Under the pieces are notes generated by a model that worked only from the letters and a program-made list of their open reading frames with translations, did not search any database and was not told the origin of the DNA. A DNA stretch of 64,000 nt from Dryomyza anilis (taxonomy: Eukaryota; Arthropoda; Insecta; Diptera; Dryomyzidae), in contig OX638133.1 of assembly GCA_951804985.1 (NCBI GenBank), forward strand, positions 64,763,867-64,827,866. The letters run 5' to 3'. Within the stretch, counting starts at the first letter, position 1, and each line of letters starts with the position of its first letter. Shown here one piece after another: positions 31,597-43,269 of this stretch. Position numbers and translations under genes: made by a program.

Positions 31597-33188
31597 TGAA
31601 GGGAAGTGTGGATCAGAGCGAGGAGGAAGTGCGCACCAAACGCGTGATCTTCTTTACACGGAAGGTATGCCCATTAAATGAAGCGATTAATCGATGTTCC
31701 AACTATTATAGACTCAAACGTGCAACAGCGTGGGCATTGCGATATTTACATAACCTCAAAAATAAAGCTAATCGTGAAATTGGCAGAACAGGTGAGCTTA
31801 CGTCCGCAGAAGAATCCGCAGCAGAAGAACAACTTTTTGGCTTGGTACAGCGTGAGTCATTTGCGGGTGAGTACGAGTGTCTGATCAAAGACGAAGCCGT
31901 GGAAAAGTGCAGCAGCATCAAGTCTCTCTGTCCATATTTGGATACGAGCGGTATAATGAGAGTCCGAGGACGGATTGAATACGCCACGTTTTTGCCAATT
32001 GATATAAGACGGCCAATAATATTGCCGAAGATCACCGGTTCACTTAAATCGTCTTCGTCACTTAAATACTTCGACGGTGATTAGTGAGTTAAGACAGCGA
32101 TTCTGGATCCCGTCAATTCGCACAGTGGTCCGCGGCATTGAAGCAAGCTGCACATCTTGTAAGTTTCGAAAGGCAAAGCCATCACAACCGCAAATGGGTC
32201 AGCTGCCGGTCGACAGATTGACCCCGTTCATCCGCCCCTTCACATATACCGGACTGGATTACTTCGGGCCCGTTATGGTTGCTATAAATAGACGTCGTGA
32301 AAAACGCTGGGTGGCGTTGTTCACGTGCCTTACTATCCGCGCTGTGCATCTTGAGATAGCGACAGATCTGTCTACGGATGCTTGTCTAATGTGCATACGG
32401 AATTTTATTAATCGCCGTGGAGTACCGGATCAAATTAGAAGCGACAATGGTACGAATTTCGTGGGAATCAGCAAGGAGCTAAAGGGCGTTGAAGGTTTTC
32501 TAGATAAAGAAAAAATGCTAGCTGGCTTGTCTCCGCTGGGCATTAAATGGTTGTTCACCACGCCGTCTGACCTTAGCGCTGGAGGAAATGGGAACGCTTA
32601 GTCCAATCAGTTCAAAAATCGTTGTCAATTATGTTGAAAGAACACGTGCCAAAGCTGGAAACGTTCTACGGACTGTTGTTAGAAGCGGAAAACATCGTAA
32701 ATTCCAGACCACTAACACATCTGCCTGTGACACCGCAGGAGCCCGAGCCGCTCACACCCAATCACTTCATGCTAGGATGTACCAATTCCACATTGACGCC
32801 GGCCCCGTTCGAACCGCGACTGTTATGTTTTCGAAAACAATGGCGAGTTCAACAAAATCTGAATAATGGGTTCTGGAAACAGTGGATCCGGGAGTACCTC
32901 CCAGAGCTTACGAGGAGAACGAAGTGGTGCCTACCATCGTCCCCGATTAGCGTTGGATGTCTAATATTAATATGCGACGACGCGGTGGCGAGATCTTCCT
33001 GGAAGCGCGGTCGAGTAATAAGTCTTAATCATGGACCGGTTGGAATGGCAAGGTCAGCGGAGATACAGACGATGGGTGGAGTGTTACGAAGTCCTGTGTC
33101 AAAGTTGGCTATTCTGGATGTGTTGGAGCCAAAAGAACGTGGTGAAGCCTCCCCTCCGGGTCCGTTCACGGGGGCGGGGATTTCATGA
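31536..33188 (+). pseudogene. BEL/Pao integrase, frameshifted
   Basis: A linker region (31536-32084) is followed by the integrase zinc finger part (ELRQRFWIPSIRTVVRG, CTSCKFRKA) and the core. The first catalytic Asp is in YTGLDYFGPV and the second in IRSDNGTNFVG. After a frameshift near 32585 comes the Trp-Glu region and then NSRPLTHLPV and PNHFMLGCTNS, which are the C-terminal hallmarks of BEL integrases. The open frame closes at 33188, overlapping the start of the 3' LTR. Confidence 0.85.
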
Positions 33189-33356
33189 ACCAGCGGCAAC
33201 CCACATCATTTAAAATGGTTGGCAACGTCATGATTGTCAAGGCAAGATAGGGACGGCAATATGTTTAATCGTTTTTTTTTTATTTATGTCAATTTGTATG
33301 TATAAGGATTTCGAAAAATGTGTGTGGAATGGCGGGCCGCTTTTTCTTTTCGTACA
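33186..33356 (+). repeat. 3' LTR of the BEL/Pao element
   Basis: Begins TGAACCAGCGGCAACCCACA immediately after the purine-rich tract and ends near CGTACA. Same length as the 5' copy (171 bp). The divergence suggests an old insertion. Confidence 0.75.
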
Positions 33357-34070
33357 AGCCTTTGACCAGCAAACATCTAGTAGGTTCAAAAATTATATTA
33401 TGAATAATTAATCAATTTGTTCATTATAGAGAATAAATTACTTAAAATCATTTTGATTGAGTTTTTTGTTCAACGATAGTCGGCACGAAAGCCGTAAACG
33501 ACACGAATCATGAAACAAAATGACACATATTCATAATCACAATGAATTTTTCATTAGCTATATTGAATGCGAGAGTTCATTGTCGCAATGAATCGAATAC
33601 ATACTCTAATGAACGAGATCATAAACAAAAAGAGAATTGTGAATTCAGAAAGTTTTTTCATTTTATTATTTTAATAGTATAATATAAATCAAATGTAATT
33701 TCGCACTTCATTTCGCAACTACTTCTTACATTTGTAGCAGCTTTGTGCGAATTAATTAAATATTTTTTTTTTCTAGCAGCAGAGCGCAGCTAACGCTACT
33801 AGAAACGAACACGAAAAACGAACATGCAAAATGTCTACTGCAGTATTTTAATGAATATAATTCATTGAAGTATGAAAAAATTCATTAAATTTATTTGTGC
33901 GTATTATGAACACTGATTCTTACTGAAAATGAACTGATCATTAAATTCACAAACAAGTTACAAGACAATGTACATTGTCACAATGTATCTTGCATTAAAA
34001 CGTATGAATTTGCCTCTATGAACAGGATTCGTTAATATTATGAACCAGTTTATTTTCTGTGAACTTTCTT
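33357..34070. other. Non-coding, with TTCATTGTCGCAATGAAT-type short palindromes
   Basis: Motifs of the kind TCATTGTC.CAATGAA occur at about 33572, 33975 and before the BEL element. No gene is supported. Confidence 0.35.
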
Positions 34071-34075
34071 TTAGT

Positions 34076-34262
34076 GTTTATCAATTGTTTAATTTAAGTA
34101 ACATCTTTTTTCAACTCCTGCTGTAGCGGCTACTGTTGCAAACGTAATAAATAACCTACAAATAAAAAATGGTGGCAAACCGACTCGCAAAAAATATTAG
34201 TTTTCATTACTAGTAAAATTACGGGTCATATATCTATCATTGATCCTGCAGGGATGTATTTC
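34076..34262 (+). repeat. Dispersed repeat R2, copy 1 (empty site)
   Basis: The block from TTTATCAATTG through GTTGAAAAAAG complement to TGATCCTGCAGGGATGTATT matches 51966-52131 in reverse. At the end, this copy reads CACTAAAAGAAAG (complement strand) where the other copy carries a 424-bp insertion between two TAA. This copy is therefore the unoccupied reference. Confidence 0.7.
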
Positions 34263-34832
34263 AAATTATTTATGTATGAGTGAGAAAATATAATATTCCC
34301 AGTGAGTTTCCTCTGAACTCTTTAGGAACTATTCCGTAACTAAACGTCAGAAATCTCTCACCTTAGTCTCAGAGTTATATTCAGAAAGATGATCAAAATA
34401 GGAAAGCCAGCACACTTAAAGGGACATAGAGATCTCACTTCTTTATCATTAATTTTTACGACGTATTACTCTGACGAATATCTGAACAAACGACAAAAAA
34501 AAATTCTCTCTGAGAAAATTAAACGTCAGCAAAATAGACTTGTAGATAAGAGAAATCTGACTTTTCGCCGACCCAAAAGAAAATTACTGACAATTAAAAC
34601 TGAGGCATTTTTTTTCTTTATTAAAGTGTTTTAAGAAATTGTTTTGAACTGTGGATTTTACATAGAAAACGAACAATTAACAATTTTTTAAGATATATAT
34701 ATAAAATAACAAATTATAAAATAATTAATTAATACGAATAAATAACAATACGAAAAAAATACATGCTAACATTTAAAAAATATGCTTAATGAACTAAAAT
34801 TCGCGTGCTACAGTCTCTTTTATAAAATGTCT

Positions 34833-35542
34833 TTAAGCTTCAGAGACACTTATATCGTTTTCTGGATGTTCATCGGTGTTAAATACACGGGTCGGTAGCA
34901 TTTTTTCTGTAGGCGGTAGAATTTTAGGTTGTAGCGAAAATCGCGATTTGCCTCGCTTTGTAGCGAGCTTTTGAAACCCTCCAGCGAGCAGTTTTAGCAA
35001 AGCATACATATTTTTGTACTGGCGTTTGATGTGAAAGGTATTACATACCCAAACTTCTAAAAAGTAAAGAATTTTATTTAATAACTATTTTCAAATATTA
35101 TCGAAACTCACCGCGAAACTGTGCACCATCGAGGTGCGTTATAGGTAATTGTAACGTGGATGACGACACATTTAGATGTGTCTACATTTTGTGGAATTCA
35201 TGCCTAAAATGTAAATAAAGTATTTGTTGGTATATTGTAATTAGTCTTGACAAATTAAATATAAAATGCGGTTAGTGTTTTAATAAAATGATCAGCAGTG
35301 TAATTAAATGAAATTAAATCAATTTAATACAAATCAACACATTTCAACTCAAATACCTTAAATATTGTTTTTAATTCGTGCATTGCCGAATTGCCTCCAT
35401 CCGTAGGATGCTTGAATGACAGACTTGCAGAGCAGCAGTTTGGACACACGACACTTGTTCAAGGTTTCGAATGTCATCAACGAGTTTACAGCACGTTGAG
35501 CACCTTGCGTATCTTGCTGTTTGCTACCATACGTGATTGGAT
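34833..35542 (-). pseudogene. Unrecognised multi-exon gene remnant, minus strand
   Basis: Three GC-richer blocks have splice signals on the minus strand: exon 35542-35357 (acceptor CAG, donor AAG/GTATTT), exon 35181-35112 (acceptor TAG, donor GCG/GTGAGT) and exon 35056-34833 (acceptor TTTTTAG). The last two join in frame to give ..LPITHLDGAQFRE-VWVCNTFHIK.. and end at a TAA at 34833 after NDISVSEA. The first block is open in one frame (PITYGSKQQDTQGAQRAV) but has a stop one base before its donor. The three do not form one intact frame. I do not recognise the protein. It could be a decayed host gene or captured exons. Confidence 0.4.
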
Positions 35543-36766
35543 CTGTGAATCAAAGAAAAGTATATAAACTTATCTGATTCGCAGGCACAGTAGAATTGGC
35601 TTAGACGTTCTAACGCGCGTGGTGCACCGCGGCTATTATTTTGCTTTGATAGTCGCAGATGCATTTAGTCGCTGTGTACTTTTCAATATATATAGGTAAA
35701 ACGTATAACAAAAAAATGGCAGAAAATATTATCCTTAAAATTCCAATGGTGCGGGTCGAGGCAGAGTTCATTTGGAAAAGGTACTCCATTAGCATTCGCG
35801 GAGAAATTTTAATTAAATTAAAATAAACTGAATCAAATGTATTTATATTTAAATAGAATTACAACAGTATCTTGGTTAGGTGCGTACTAATATCTACACA
35901 GATGTGTGTGATTTTCACATGTACTCGAAGTATGTCAATTAGACATCTGCACAAATGGTTTTGAAGTTGCCTCTGCAAATATGCACTACTGCACTCTACA
36001 GTTTTGAACTCATTGAGCAAATGACAATCGACAGTATTATGGTGAAGTCTCTCTGAGCGACTTCACTTCACTTCAGTGTTTGTTTCATTGGTATCAAGCA
36101 CTGTCAAAACATCAAGCCATTCAAAACATTCAATATTTTGAAAAACACAACAAACGACAACACTGTCGCTGAACATTCAACGAATATAGTAGGTGCAGCG
36201 AGTGAGCGCAATGAGTAACGAGTGAGAAAACGATCATTGAAAACAACAACAAATCTAACGATGGTTCGACGGCAGTAATATTGTTGTTGGTATTTATGTG
36301 TTAATAAAAAATACAACAAACATTTTAAAAAAAAAATTGTACGACAAAAACAACGCTTTGGTCGAAAAGCAATATATCAAAAAAAAAAAATTAATTAAAT
36401 AATGAAAAAATTAAATAATGAAAAAAATGTTTTTCGATAAATAAAAAAAGTTAATATTAAATATTATGTGATTTTCTTATACCATTTGTTTTTTCTATAT
36501 TTCAATATTAATGAAAATTCCTACTCTATTCCTTACTCTAGTAAGAATGATAAATAAAAAAAAAGAAAAATGCACTAAGTACTCGGTGTCATAAGCAGTT
36601 CATTTCAGTATTTGAATGTTTATTGCACATCATCATAGACCTCTTCACCTCAGTTTTGTTTTGCTTGTGTTTTGTTTTGACAGTACTTGGTTCTTTGTTG
36701 TTGTGAGCAAGATATTCATTTGATTTTCAAGCATAGAGTTGACGACAGTAAATGTTTTGAAACGAA
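35543..36766. other. Non-coding stretch between divergent exon blocks
   Basis: No conserved protein seen. If the flanking exon blocks are real genes, this would hold two diverging promoters. No clear core-promoter motif was identified. Confidence 0.3.
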
Positions 36767-37330
36767 ATGAATGTCTTGAAGTGGGTTTCAAATGGACTTG
36801 TGCAGATGTCTAATGTCAATGGTATTTTGGATGATGCTCAGAGTGACGACAAATCCATAGGCATGTTTGCAGTTAATAAACTGGTACGTGCATTAGTATT
36901 AATGTTGACTGGGTCGGAAAAGATAGAGTTTGAGGTAAGTGTGTGGCATTTACTATTTTTGGGTAATTATAAATGGCATACATAAAATTATTTGTTTGCA
37001 GACGCGGCAATATTTTGAAAGGCCATTTGTCAGACAGCTGGATTGATGTTAGTGTCGTTGTAGACGGACCTCAGACAATGTCCAATGTATCCCAAGTAAA
37101 AAATAATAGTATGTCAAACAATGTTTCTTTTAAATGGTATTCATTATTATAATGTTTTATGCTTTTTAAATTAACCTAATTATAAATATCCCCTCATTAC
37201 AGATTCATCGGAGAATTTGTCGTGCACTTGGCTCTGACCATTCGACTACTTCGTGGAAGACGTGTGGTTGGTGCAGATAACTGAGGCAGCCATCAGCAGC
37301 AGCGACAACTACAGCAGTGCTATGTGCTAC
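36767..37330 (+). pseudogene. Unrecognised multi-exon gene remnant, plus strand
   Basis: Exon 1 (ATG at 36767 to 36934) encodes 56 residues starting MNVLKWVSNGLVQMSNV and ends at a textbook donor GAG/GTAAGT. Exon 2 (37002-37095) follows TTTGTTTGCAG and ends CAA/GTAAAA. It is open throughout in the frame RGNILKGHLSDSWIDVSVVV. Exon 3 starts at 37203 after CTCATTACAG. Exon 1 phase does not match the open frame of exon 2, so an intact protein is not produced unless other splice sites are used. The product is unknown. The splice signals and coding-like composition suggest a real gene or a recent remnant of one. Confidence 0.4.
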
Positions 37331-37851
37331 TGCCAAAGAGCTCTGAAGTCAGATCTATACAAATAAAACGTTTCAAGGGATTTCTTCGCTGGACGAAGAG
37401 GATTTATCAACAAGCTTCTGACACCGAAGCAGGGCTGTTGTAGCTGTCTGATTAAATTGTCTATTGTGGCAAACAATGTGAATATTCTTAAAAAATTGTT
37501 AATTGTAACGTTGATATTGTTTAATATAATTGTTAAATTATTATAAACTCGGAATTGGCCGTTGTTTCTGACATTCTATTCCGGTGGAATATACGTCGGA
37601 ATTTGAGAAAAAGACCGAGACAGCAAAAGAAAACGAAAAAAAAGTTTCGTTAATTTTTTGTTTTGGTGAGATTTGGCTGCTTCAAATAGTGTAGAAAGAG
37701 AGCGGAAATTCTGATGGAAATCGATGTCACCTTTAGTCGTCTGTAGGGGTTAATCAAAACGGAATTCCAAGCAGAGTTCCGTGAAGTTAGTAAGAAAGTT
37801 CCCACTATTTCAATAGAAAGAGAAGCTAATTCCATGGGAACACGTCACTGG

Positions 37852-38583
37852 GTAAGGTTATTCACGAAACGGAGCAGTTGCCGATGTACAGTAGCAGTTG
37901 TGTGAAGTAGCAGTTTTGCAATAACAAAACACATTAAGGTTATTCACTAAACGGAGCAGTTGCGATGTAGAATAGCAGTTTTGTCAAGTAGCAGTTGTGC
38001 AACAACAAAATACATTGGTGGCAAAAAAAAGAAGTTCTGCTAATCTACTTCTCAAAAACCATGAGTTGATTTCGTGGTACATTCGTAGTTTTTTTAGTGA
38101 TGCTGAATTTGAGACATTTAGTACTTGATATTACTTGATATTACATTATTTGATTATTTAATTGAAACTCACTAAAATGCACTATATTTCAATGAAAATA
38201 TATATCTTTATTGAATATGCACATATATGTGAATAAAAAAAAAGTTAATGACATAATGTCAAGTGTTTCAACAATCAATATTAACGAGTTCATATATAAT
38301 GTATGAATTTTGTTCTTAAATCGACATCACTATTTTTTTTTTACATAGTTTTAATTATAATGAATTGATTTGAGATATTGAATTAAAAATAAGTAACAAT
38401 GGTGTAATTATGTATTGTATATAAATCTAAAATTTTAATGAAACAAAAACATCTGTTTTTGGTACATACAACTGAAAACTACCATACTACACAAATATAA
38501 AATAAGAGTTGTTCACCAAATATGATACATTTCTACAATACTGCTAATGCACATCGGCAACTACTCCGTTTCGTGAATACCTT
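37852..38583. mobile_element. MITE with TATTCACGAAACGGAG termini
   Basis: GGTTATTCACGAAACGGAGC..TTGCCGATGT at the left faces ACATCGGCAAC..TCCGTTTCGTGAATACC at 38552-38583. The left end is present twice in tandem (37852-37933 and 37934-38014, about 82 bp each). The interior is AT-rich and non-coding. No target duplication was identified. Confidence 0.6.
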
Positions 38584-39215
38584 TTATGTTTTTATGATTG
38601 CATATAAACCCTTACAAAAAATATAACATAACGCGCGTCCAAATCTAATAGCTTACCGACATCTATTAGTGTTTGGACTTCTGTGAATCTTTAAAACAAT
38701 ATACCGACCGCCCCCGCCAACCTTGATTAGAATCCAAAAGAGCTTGAAACATACAAGCTTTCAACAAAAGCACCTCTACCACATTTTGGCTGCTGGCCCT
38801 GCAGCTGTGTCTCGACGCTCGGGATTGAAGTCTACGATATTGGTTAGATGACATAAAACGGGACAATTAATTAAAAAAAATGCCCTTTTTGTTGTCCTAT
38901 AGTTGGATTCACTTTTTTTTTTACTTATTTTGTAGGATTAAATAAATATTTAAAAGCAAAAAAGTAAATGTAGGTTAATTTGATTTTAAGTTGAAAATAA
39001 GGCTAAATCTTGTATTGAAGTAAAAGTGAAATCAATTTAAGAATTAGTGTCAATATTGTTTTGAGAATAAAAGAAATTTCAAGTTAAGGTTAGGCTACCA
39101 GTTTTAATTGAAAAAGATATGATTCTTAAATTTAGGTTAAAGGTGTTCTAAACGTTAACCTCAACTCTACGGTTTGAAAGTAATGATTGATTTCAAAGCA
39201 TTCGCAAATTAATAT
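38584..39215. other. Unassigned, one GC-richer block
   Basis: The block 38660-38870 is GC-richer and open on the minus strand (66 codons), followed by a GTAAG donor-like site. It could be an exon remnant, but no product is recognised. The rest is AT-rich. Confidence 0.25.
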
Positions 39216-39219
39216 TATG

Positions 39220-39309
39220 TGCAATGGCATATTGGGAACAAATGTATTTTGTTGCAATACTGAAAGGTTGGTTGAATTAACCTCATTCCAAAGAGTATAT
39301 TTCTGTGTG
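39220..39309. mobile_element. Partial TA-flanked MITE (CACACAGAAAA family), right end
   Basis: The segment GTTGCAATACTGAAAGGTTG..TTAACCTCATT..TTTCTGTGTG matches the right end of the adjacent full copy (39957-40025). It abuts that copy through a shared TA at 39310-39311. Confidence 0.65.
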
Positions 39310-39311
39310 TA

Positions 39312-40025
39312 CACACAGAAAACTGATTTGTTGCGGCAACCAACTAAATTGCCCTACCGAATCATTCGGGTGTGGCGAAAACTGATATGGTAGTTGCAAC
39401 AACCTCCTAATTCGGTTGGGGCAACCTCCAAATCGGTAAATATGAGGTCGTATGAAATGATATATGTATCTGCATGCACTTATTTTTTATTTTCTCATAA
39501 CCAATATATAATAAAACTATTTCTATTGGCACGTATGGTTACATATTTTTTATTTATATTATATATCAATAACAAATGAGCAATTTGTATTGAATAAATA
39601 TATTATTTTATTAATATTTGTATATTTATTTCACAATGTAACTTAATTAATGAATTTCCTATTGTTTTCGACATGTGAACATTTTTGACGTTTATTTAAT
39701 TCTGCATATATCCATAATTGTTAACAAAAAAACTGGCAACCGAACTGCTGATAGACATGAGGTTGCCGTTTGTCATTTATTTTGTTGACACAACAACTTA
39801 CCCAATTGCCGTAACAAATGCACGAATGTCAATTTTGGCAGAATTAAAAATGCAATTATGCGCGGACTAACTGAAAAATGCTATTTTGCGCGGACAAACA
39901 ATTAGATATAGAGTAAAATATTATACGTTTATTTTAATGACATGAGGTTACAACAAATGCATTACGGTTGCAACACTGAAACGTTGATTAAATTAACCTC
40001 ATTACAAAAAGGATTTTTCTGTGTG
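39312..40025. mobile_element. TA-flanked MITE (CACACAGAAAA family), 714 bp
   Basis: TA-CACACAGAAAACTG at 39310 faces TTTTTCTGTGTG-TA ending at 40027. Subterminal GGCAACCAACTAAATTG and GTTGCAACAACCTCC phrases repeat within. No coding sequence. The TA target and CACA ends are shared with the elements at 43270, 46226 and 53866. Confidence 0.75.
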
Positions 40026-40027
40026 TA

Positions 40028-40174
40028 TACGTAGCGTAAATTTGAAAGATGGTTGCTAACAATAGTTATCGTATTTGACGGATGTTTGGCCAATGGTTGT
40101 TTCAAATAATTTATATTTATAACTTGATATTTATAGCTGCGATATTTCTGGTAATCATCTTTGTTTTCTTAGTG
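40028..40174. repeat. CACTAAGAAAACAA family, right-end fragment
   Basis: GTAAATTTGAAAGATGGTTG..GTATTTGACGGATG..TTTGTTTTCTTAGTG matches the last 150 bases of the copies at 17054 and 50240. Confidence 0.75.
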
Positions 40175-40670
40175 GAACTTAGCGACGTTCCATTGTGCTC
40201 CATCTCAGAATAAGTTTTGCTGCGTAAAATTGGAGGATACCTTCAACTGATTACACTGTTATACAAAGATTTTAATCTGGAATGAAAGTTATCAATTCTG
40301 GTTGATTTTTGTCTCCTGATTCTTGCTGCGTACTCATTTTTCGAATTTTTCCTATACGTCGAGGTTTTGCACAAAATTGAGTCGAAGTTGCAAAAATGGC
40401 AGTTTTTGATACTTTATATCGCAAGTTATCGCACGATTTTCCATGTTGCAGATGCAATATTTATCACAGAATAAAATATGAACCTTGCCCTACGAATAAT
40501 TGGTAGAAAAAAGCTGTGTCCAGATATTAGTTTTTGAAAAAAATCAAAAAGAAATAGGTGTTACCAAAAAAGTGTGGCAAGAGAGTAATTTATCACAATT
40601 CTCTAAGCTCTCTTGAAAAACATTTAAATATTAGTTCGCAATGTGTTTGCTGTCAAAATTTCGAAAAAAT

Positions 40671-41472
40671 GTTATTGTCGGATTCGACAATCAAATTTTC
40701 AATCATAACTACAAAAATAACTTAAAAATAAAATTATTGTTTTTGAAAATTTTAATTATTAATTTTGATTTTTGCTTTAAATGGCATTTATAAATTTTGA
40801 AATGTTATTATTAAAAAGTAAACAACAAATTTTGAAATTGTATCTATGTAATTTTTATTGGAAAATTAACGTTGCAATTCAATTGTATTATTGTTAAACC
40901 ATCTCACGGACGGGTTTAACAATAAATAAAATTAATTAATTAATTAAATTAACTGTAAATAAAATGCATTTTTATTTTACATTAAATTTGTTTGCACAAG
41001 TCGACGTACTCAGAAGTGTTTCAGAAGTAATGGTTGCGACGCCTCAAAATTACTCCGCACGCTTCAATCGTTAGTAAGCTATGATTCGTAATAGCGTGCA
41101 GTTGCTTCGACAATGTTGGTGTCTGCGAAGGAGTAGCAAAATTCATCCAAGTTCCGAATTATTTGAAGTTGATGTTGCGGAATTGTTGGCCATCACCTCG
41201 GGAAATATTTCGATTTCCATACTAAGGAGACTTCAGCATGCTCTTCGTTATTATCCGCTTCATTCCCGGCACTAAAATGCTATGACGAAAAATACAATTT
41301 GTTACTAAAATTTTGATTGCCAAAACAATAGTTTGAAACATTTATTTTTCCCCCAAACAAGGAAATTAATTATATTATTTTCAAAAACAAAAAAAATGTT
41401 ATTGTTTAGCATTTTGAATAACTGATAATATTTATTTTCAAAATTTAACAATTATTTTTTATGTGTGTATTT
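40671..41472. mobile_element. CACACATAGAAAAT-family element carrying a gene-like fragment
   Basis: The right end ACAATTATTTTTTATGTGTG-TA and adjacent ATTTTGAAAATAA phrases match the termini of the 46226-47060 element in reverse. The left terminus is lost; only the subterminal ATTGTCGGATTCGACAAT palindrome remains at 40674. The centre (40990-41275) is GC-richer and coding-like, unlike the AT-rich arms. Confidence 0.55.
41081..41275 (+). CDS. Gene-like fragment in a TA-type element, unrecognised
   Basis: A 64-codon frame (IHPSSELFEVDVAELLAITS) inside a 300-bp GC-richer block. It has no similar sequence elsewhere in the window. There is no recognisable domain and no clear splice sites. Read as a possible captured exon. 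Confidence 0.25.
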   Translation: MIRNSVQLLRQCWCLRRSSKIHPSSELFEVDVAELLAITSGNISISILRRLQHALRYYPLHSRH

Positions 41473-41841
41473 TTCGGAATATTTTAAAAACTTTTTATGA
41501 AATATTTGATTAAAATGAAGGGAATTGCACGCAGAGACATACAATTTCATACATATATAATGTAGTGGTGCTAGATGCAAAATTGAACAAAATTCTTAGC
41601 ATCTGTTGTACGCATTATGGGAAAACATGATGGGAAAAACTGCACTGCGTAATCTCCTGGTATGTATCTGATTCGGCAGGCTTTAATAGGTTAAAAAAAT
41701 CAAATATACATCCGTCGTCAACGAATGTTTCTGAGCAACTGAACTGAAATTTTTGAAAATTTAACATGAACAAAAATAAAAAATGCGACACCCTACAGCT
41801 ACACTTTATCAAAATTAAATTTATAATATTGTATGAACGTG

Positions 41842-43216
41842 GCTGTCAGGATGTCTCGCGCTTGGTCGCTCCACCGAAGATTCAGACGCCCTCTTCTACA
41901 TTGACCACCACTGGGCACAGAATTAAACACCTTATTTGCTGGAGCGCTTTCATCCATACGCTCGACATGTCCAAGCCAGCGTAGGCGCTGGATCTTAATG
42001 CGCCTGACTATGTCAATGTCGGCTTAGAGCTCATACAGCACGTCGTTCCATCTGCTTCTGTACTCGCTTTCAACCACTATCGGGCCATAGATTTTCCGAA
42101 GAATTTTTCTCTAACGCTCCTAAAACTCGCTCATCGGTTTTGGCAAGCGTCCATTCCTCAGCGTCATAGAGGAGGACTGGCATCATGAGCGACTTACAGA
42201 GCGTAGTTTTTGTCCGTCTGCTCCTCAATTGCCTACTAAGCCCAAAGTAACACCTGTTGGCAAGAGTTATTCTTCGGGTAATCTCCAGGCTGACATTGTT
42301 TTCCTTGTTGATGTTGGTACGTAGGTCGACGAAGTCCTTAACATCTTCAAAGTTGTGGTTGTCAATAGTGACGTATTGTCCAAGACGCCGGGACTCTTTG
42401 TTTGTTGACACCAGGTACTTCGTCTTGTCCTCGTTCACCATAAAACCCATTCGACGCGATTCCCTCTCTAAACTGGAGAATGCTGCACTGACTGTTCGTA
42501 CGCTCTGCCTAATTGATCTTCTTCATTATTAGGTTGAAGAAGTCACGATAGGGAATCGCCTTGTCTGAAACCTCGTTCGGTATTAAACGTATCGGAGAGG
42601 TTATCGGACTGTCGAAGGCAGCTTTGTAGTCGACGAAAAAGAGGTGGGTGTCGGTCTGCATCTCTTTGGTCTTTTCAAGGATGTGAAAATAGGTTCTATG
42701 GTGGACTTTCCAGGTCTAAAGCCGCACTGATAAGTTCCAATCAGTCTGTTAACGATGCGCTTCAGTCTTTCACATAATTCGCTCGTTAGAAATTTATACG
42801 CCATATTGAGGAGACTTATCCCTCGATAGTTGGCGCGGATCCCCCTTCTTAAGGATTGGGCAAAGTATACTGAGATTCCATTCGCTAGACATGCATTCTT
42901 CTGACCATATTCTGCTGATGAGCTGGTGCATGCTCGTTATGAGCTCATCGCCTCCGGTCTTAAACAACTCATCAGGCAGATCATCCGATCCTGCAGCTTT
43001 GTTGTTTTTCAGCCTGTTGATGGTTGTGCAGACCTCAGCACGGTCAGGCGGCGGTATGTAAACGCCGTCATCAGCAACTGGGGTTGTCAAGCTGTCTTCT
43101 CTATCGGCGGAGTAGTTGTCATTATCGCCTGCTAGAAGATCAGAGAAGTGCTCTCTCCATAATCTCAGTGTATGTTGGACATCTGTTACTAGATTTCCGT
43201 CATCGTCCTGACAGGT
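41842..43216 (-). pseudogene. RTE-type LINE ORF fragment (reverse transcriptase), frameshifted
   Basis: Reads leftward. QHTLRLWREHFSDLLAGDN and RLKNNKAAGSDDLPDELFK (about 43160-42990) come first, then LSPILKKGD-like and LIGTYQCGFRPGKST near 42750. MGFMVNEDKTKYLV and VLLYDAEEWTLAKTDERVL (42450-42130) follow, and the C-terminal WAGHVERM-type region lies at about 41990-41860. These are the RT fingers/palm and 3' domains of RTE-clade LINEs. The YADD region, between 42610 and 42450, is damaged. The endonuclease and both UTRs are absent, so the copy is truncated at both ends. Confidence 0.75.
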
Positions 43217-43269
43217 TTTAAAATAAAAAATTGAAATCTGTTTGATATGGGAATTATTTCGTATATATA

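Larger units (their letters stand above)
27491..33356 (+). mobile_element. BEL/Pao LTR retrotransposon, 5.9 kb, decayed
   Basis: Direct repeats of 171 bp bound gag, zinc knuckles, protease remnant, reverse transcriptase, RNase H and integrase in the BEL/Pao order. A purine-rich tract (GGGGGCGGGGA) just before the right repeat serves as the polypurine tract. At least eight frameshifts or stops and a gap in the reverse transcriptase core make it inactive. No 4-5 bp target duplication is seen next to the repeats. Composition is GC-richer than the surroundings. Confidence 0.9.
40270..41780. repeat. Dispersed repeat R1, copy 2 (interrupted)
   Basis: Left part 40270-40670 matches 7240-7510 and right part 41473-41780 matches 7560-7832. 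The 800 bases between are a TA-type MITE that is absent from copy 1. This shows the order of insertion. Confidence 0.7.

Noticed and set aside
34389..34634. 81-codon lysine-rich plus-strand frame
   Set aside because: AT-driven composition, no domain, no splice or promoter support.
38666..38866. Possible exon with a GTAAG donor on the minus strand
   Set aside because: The frame stops before the donor and no partner exon or similarity is visible; kept only as a note.
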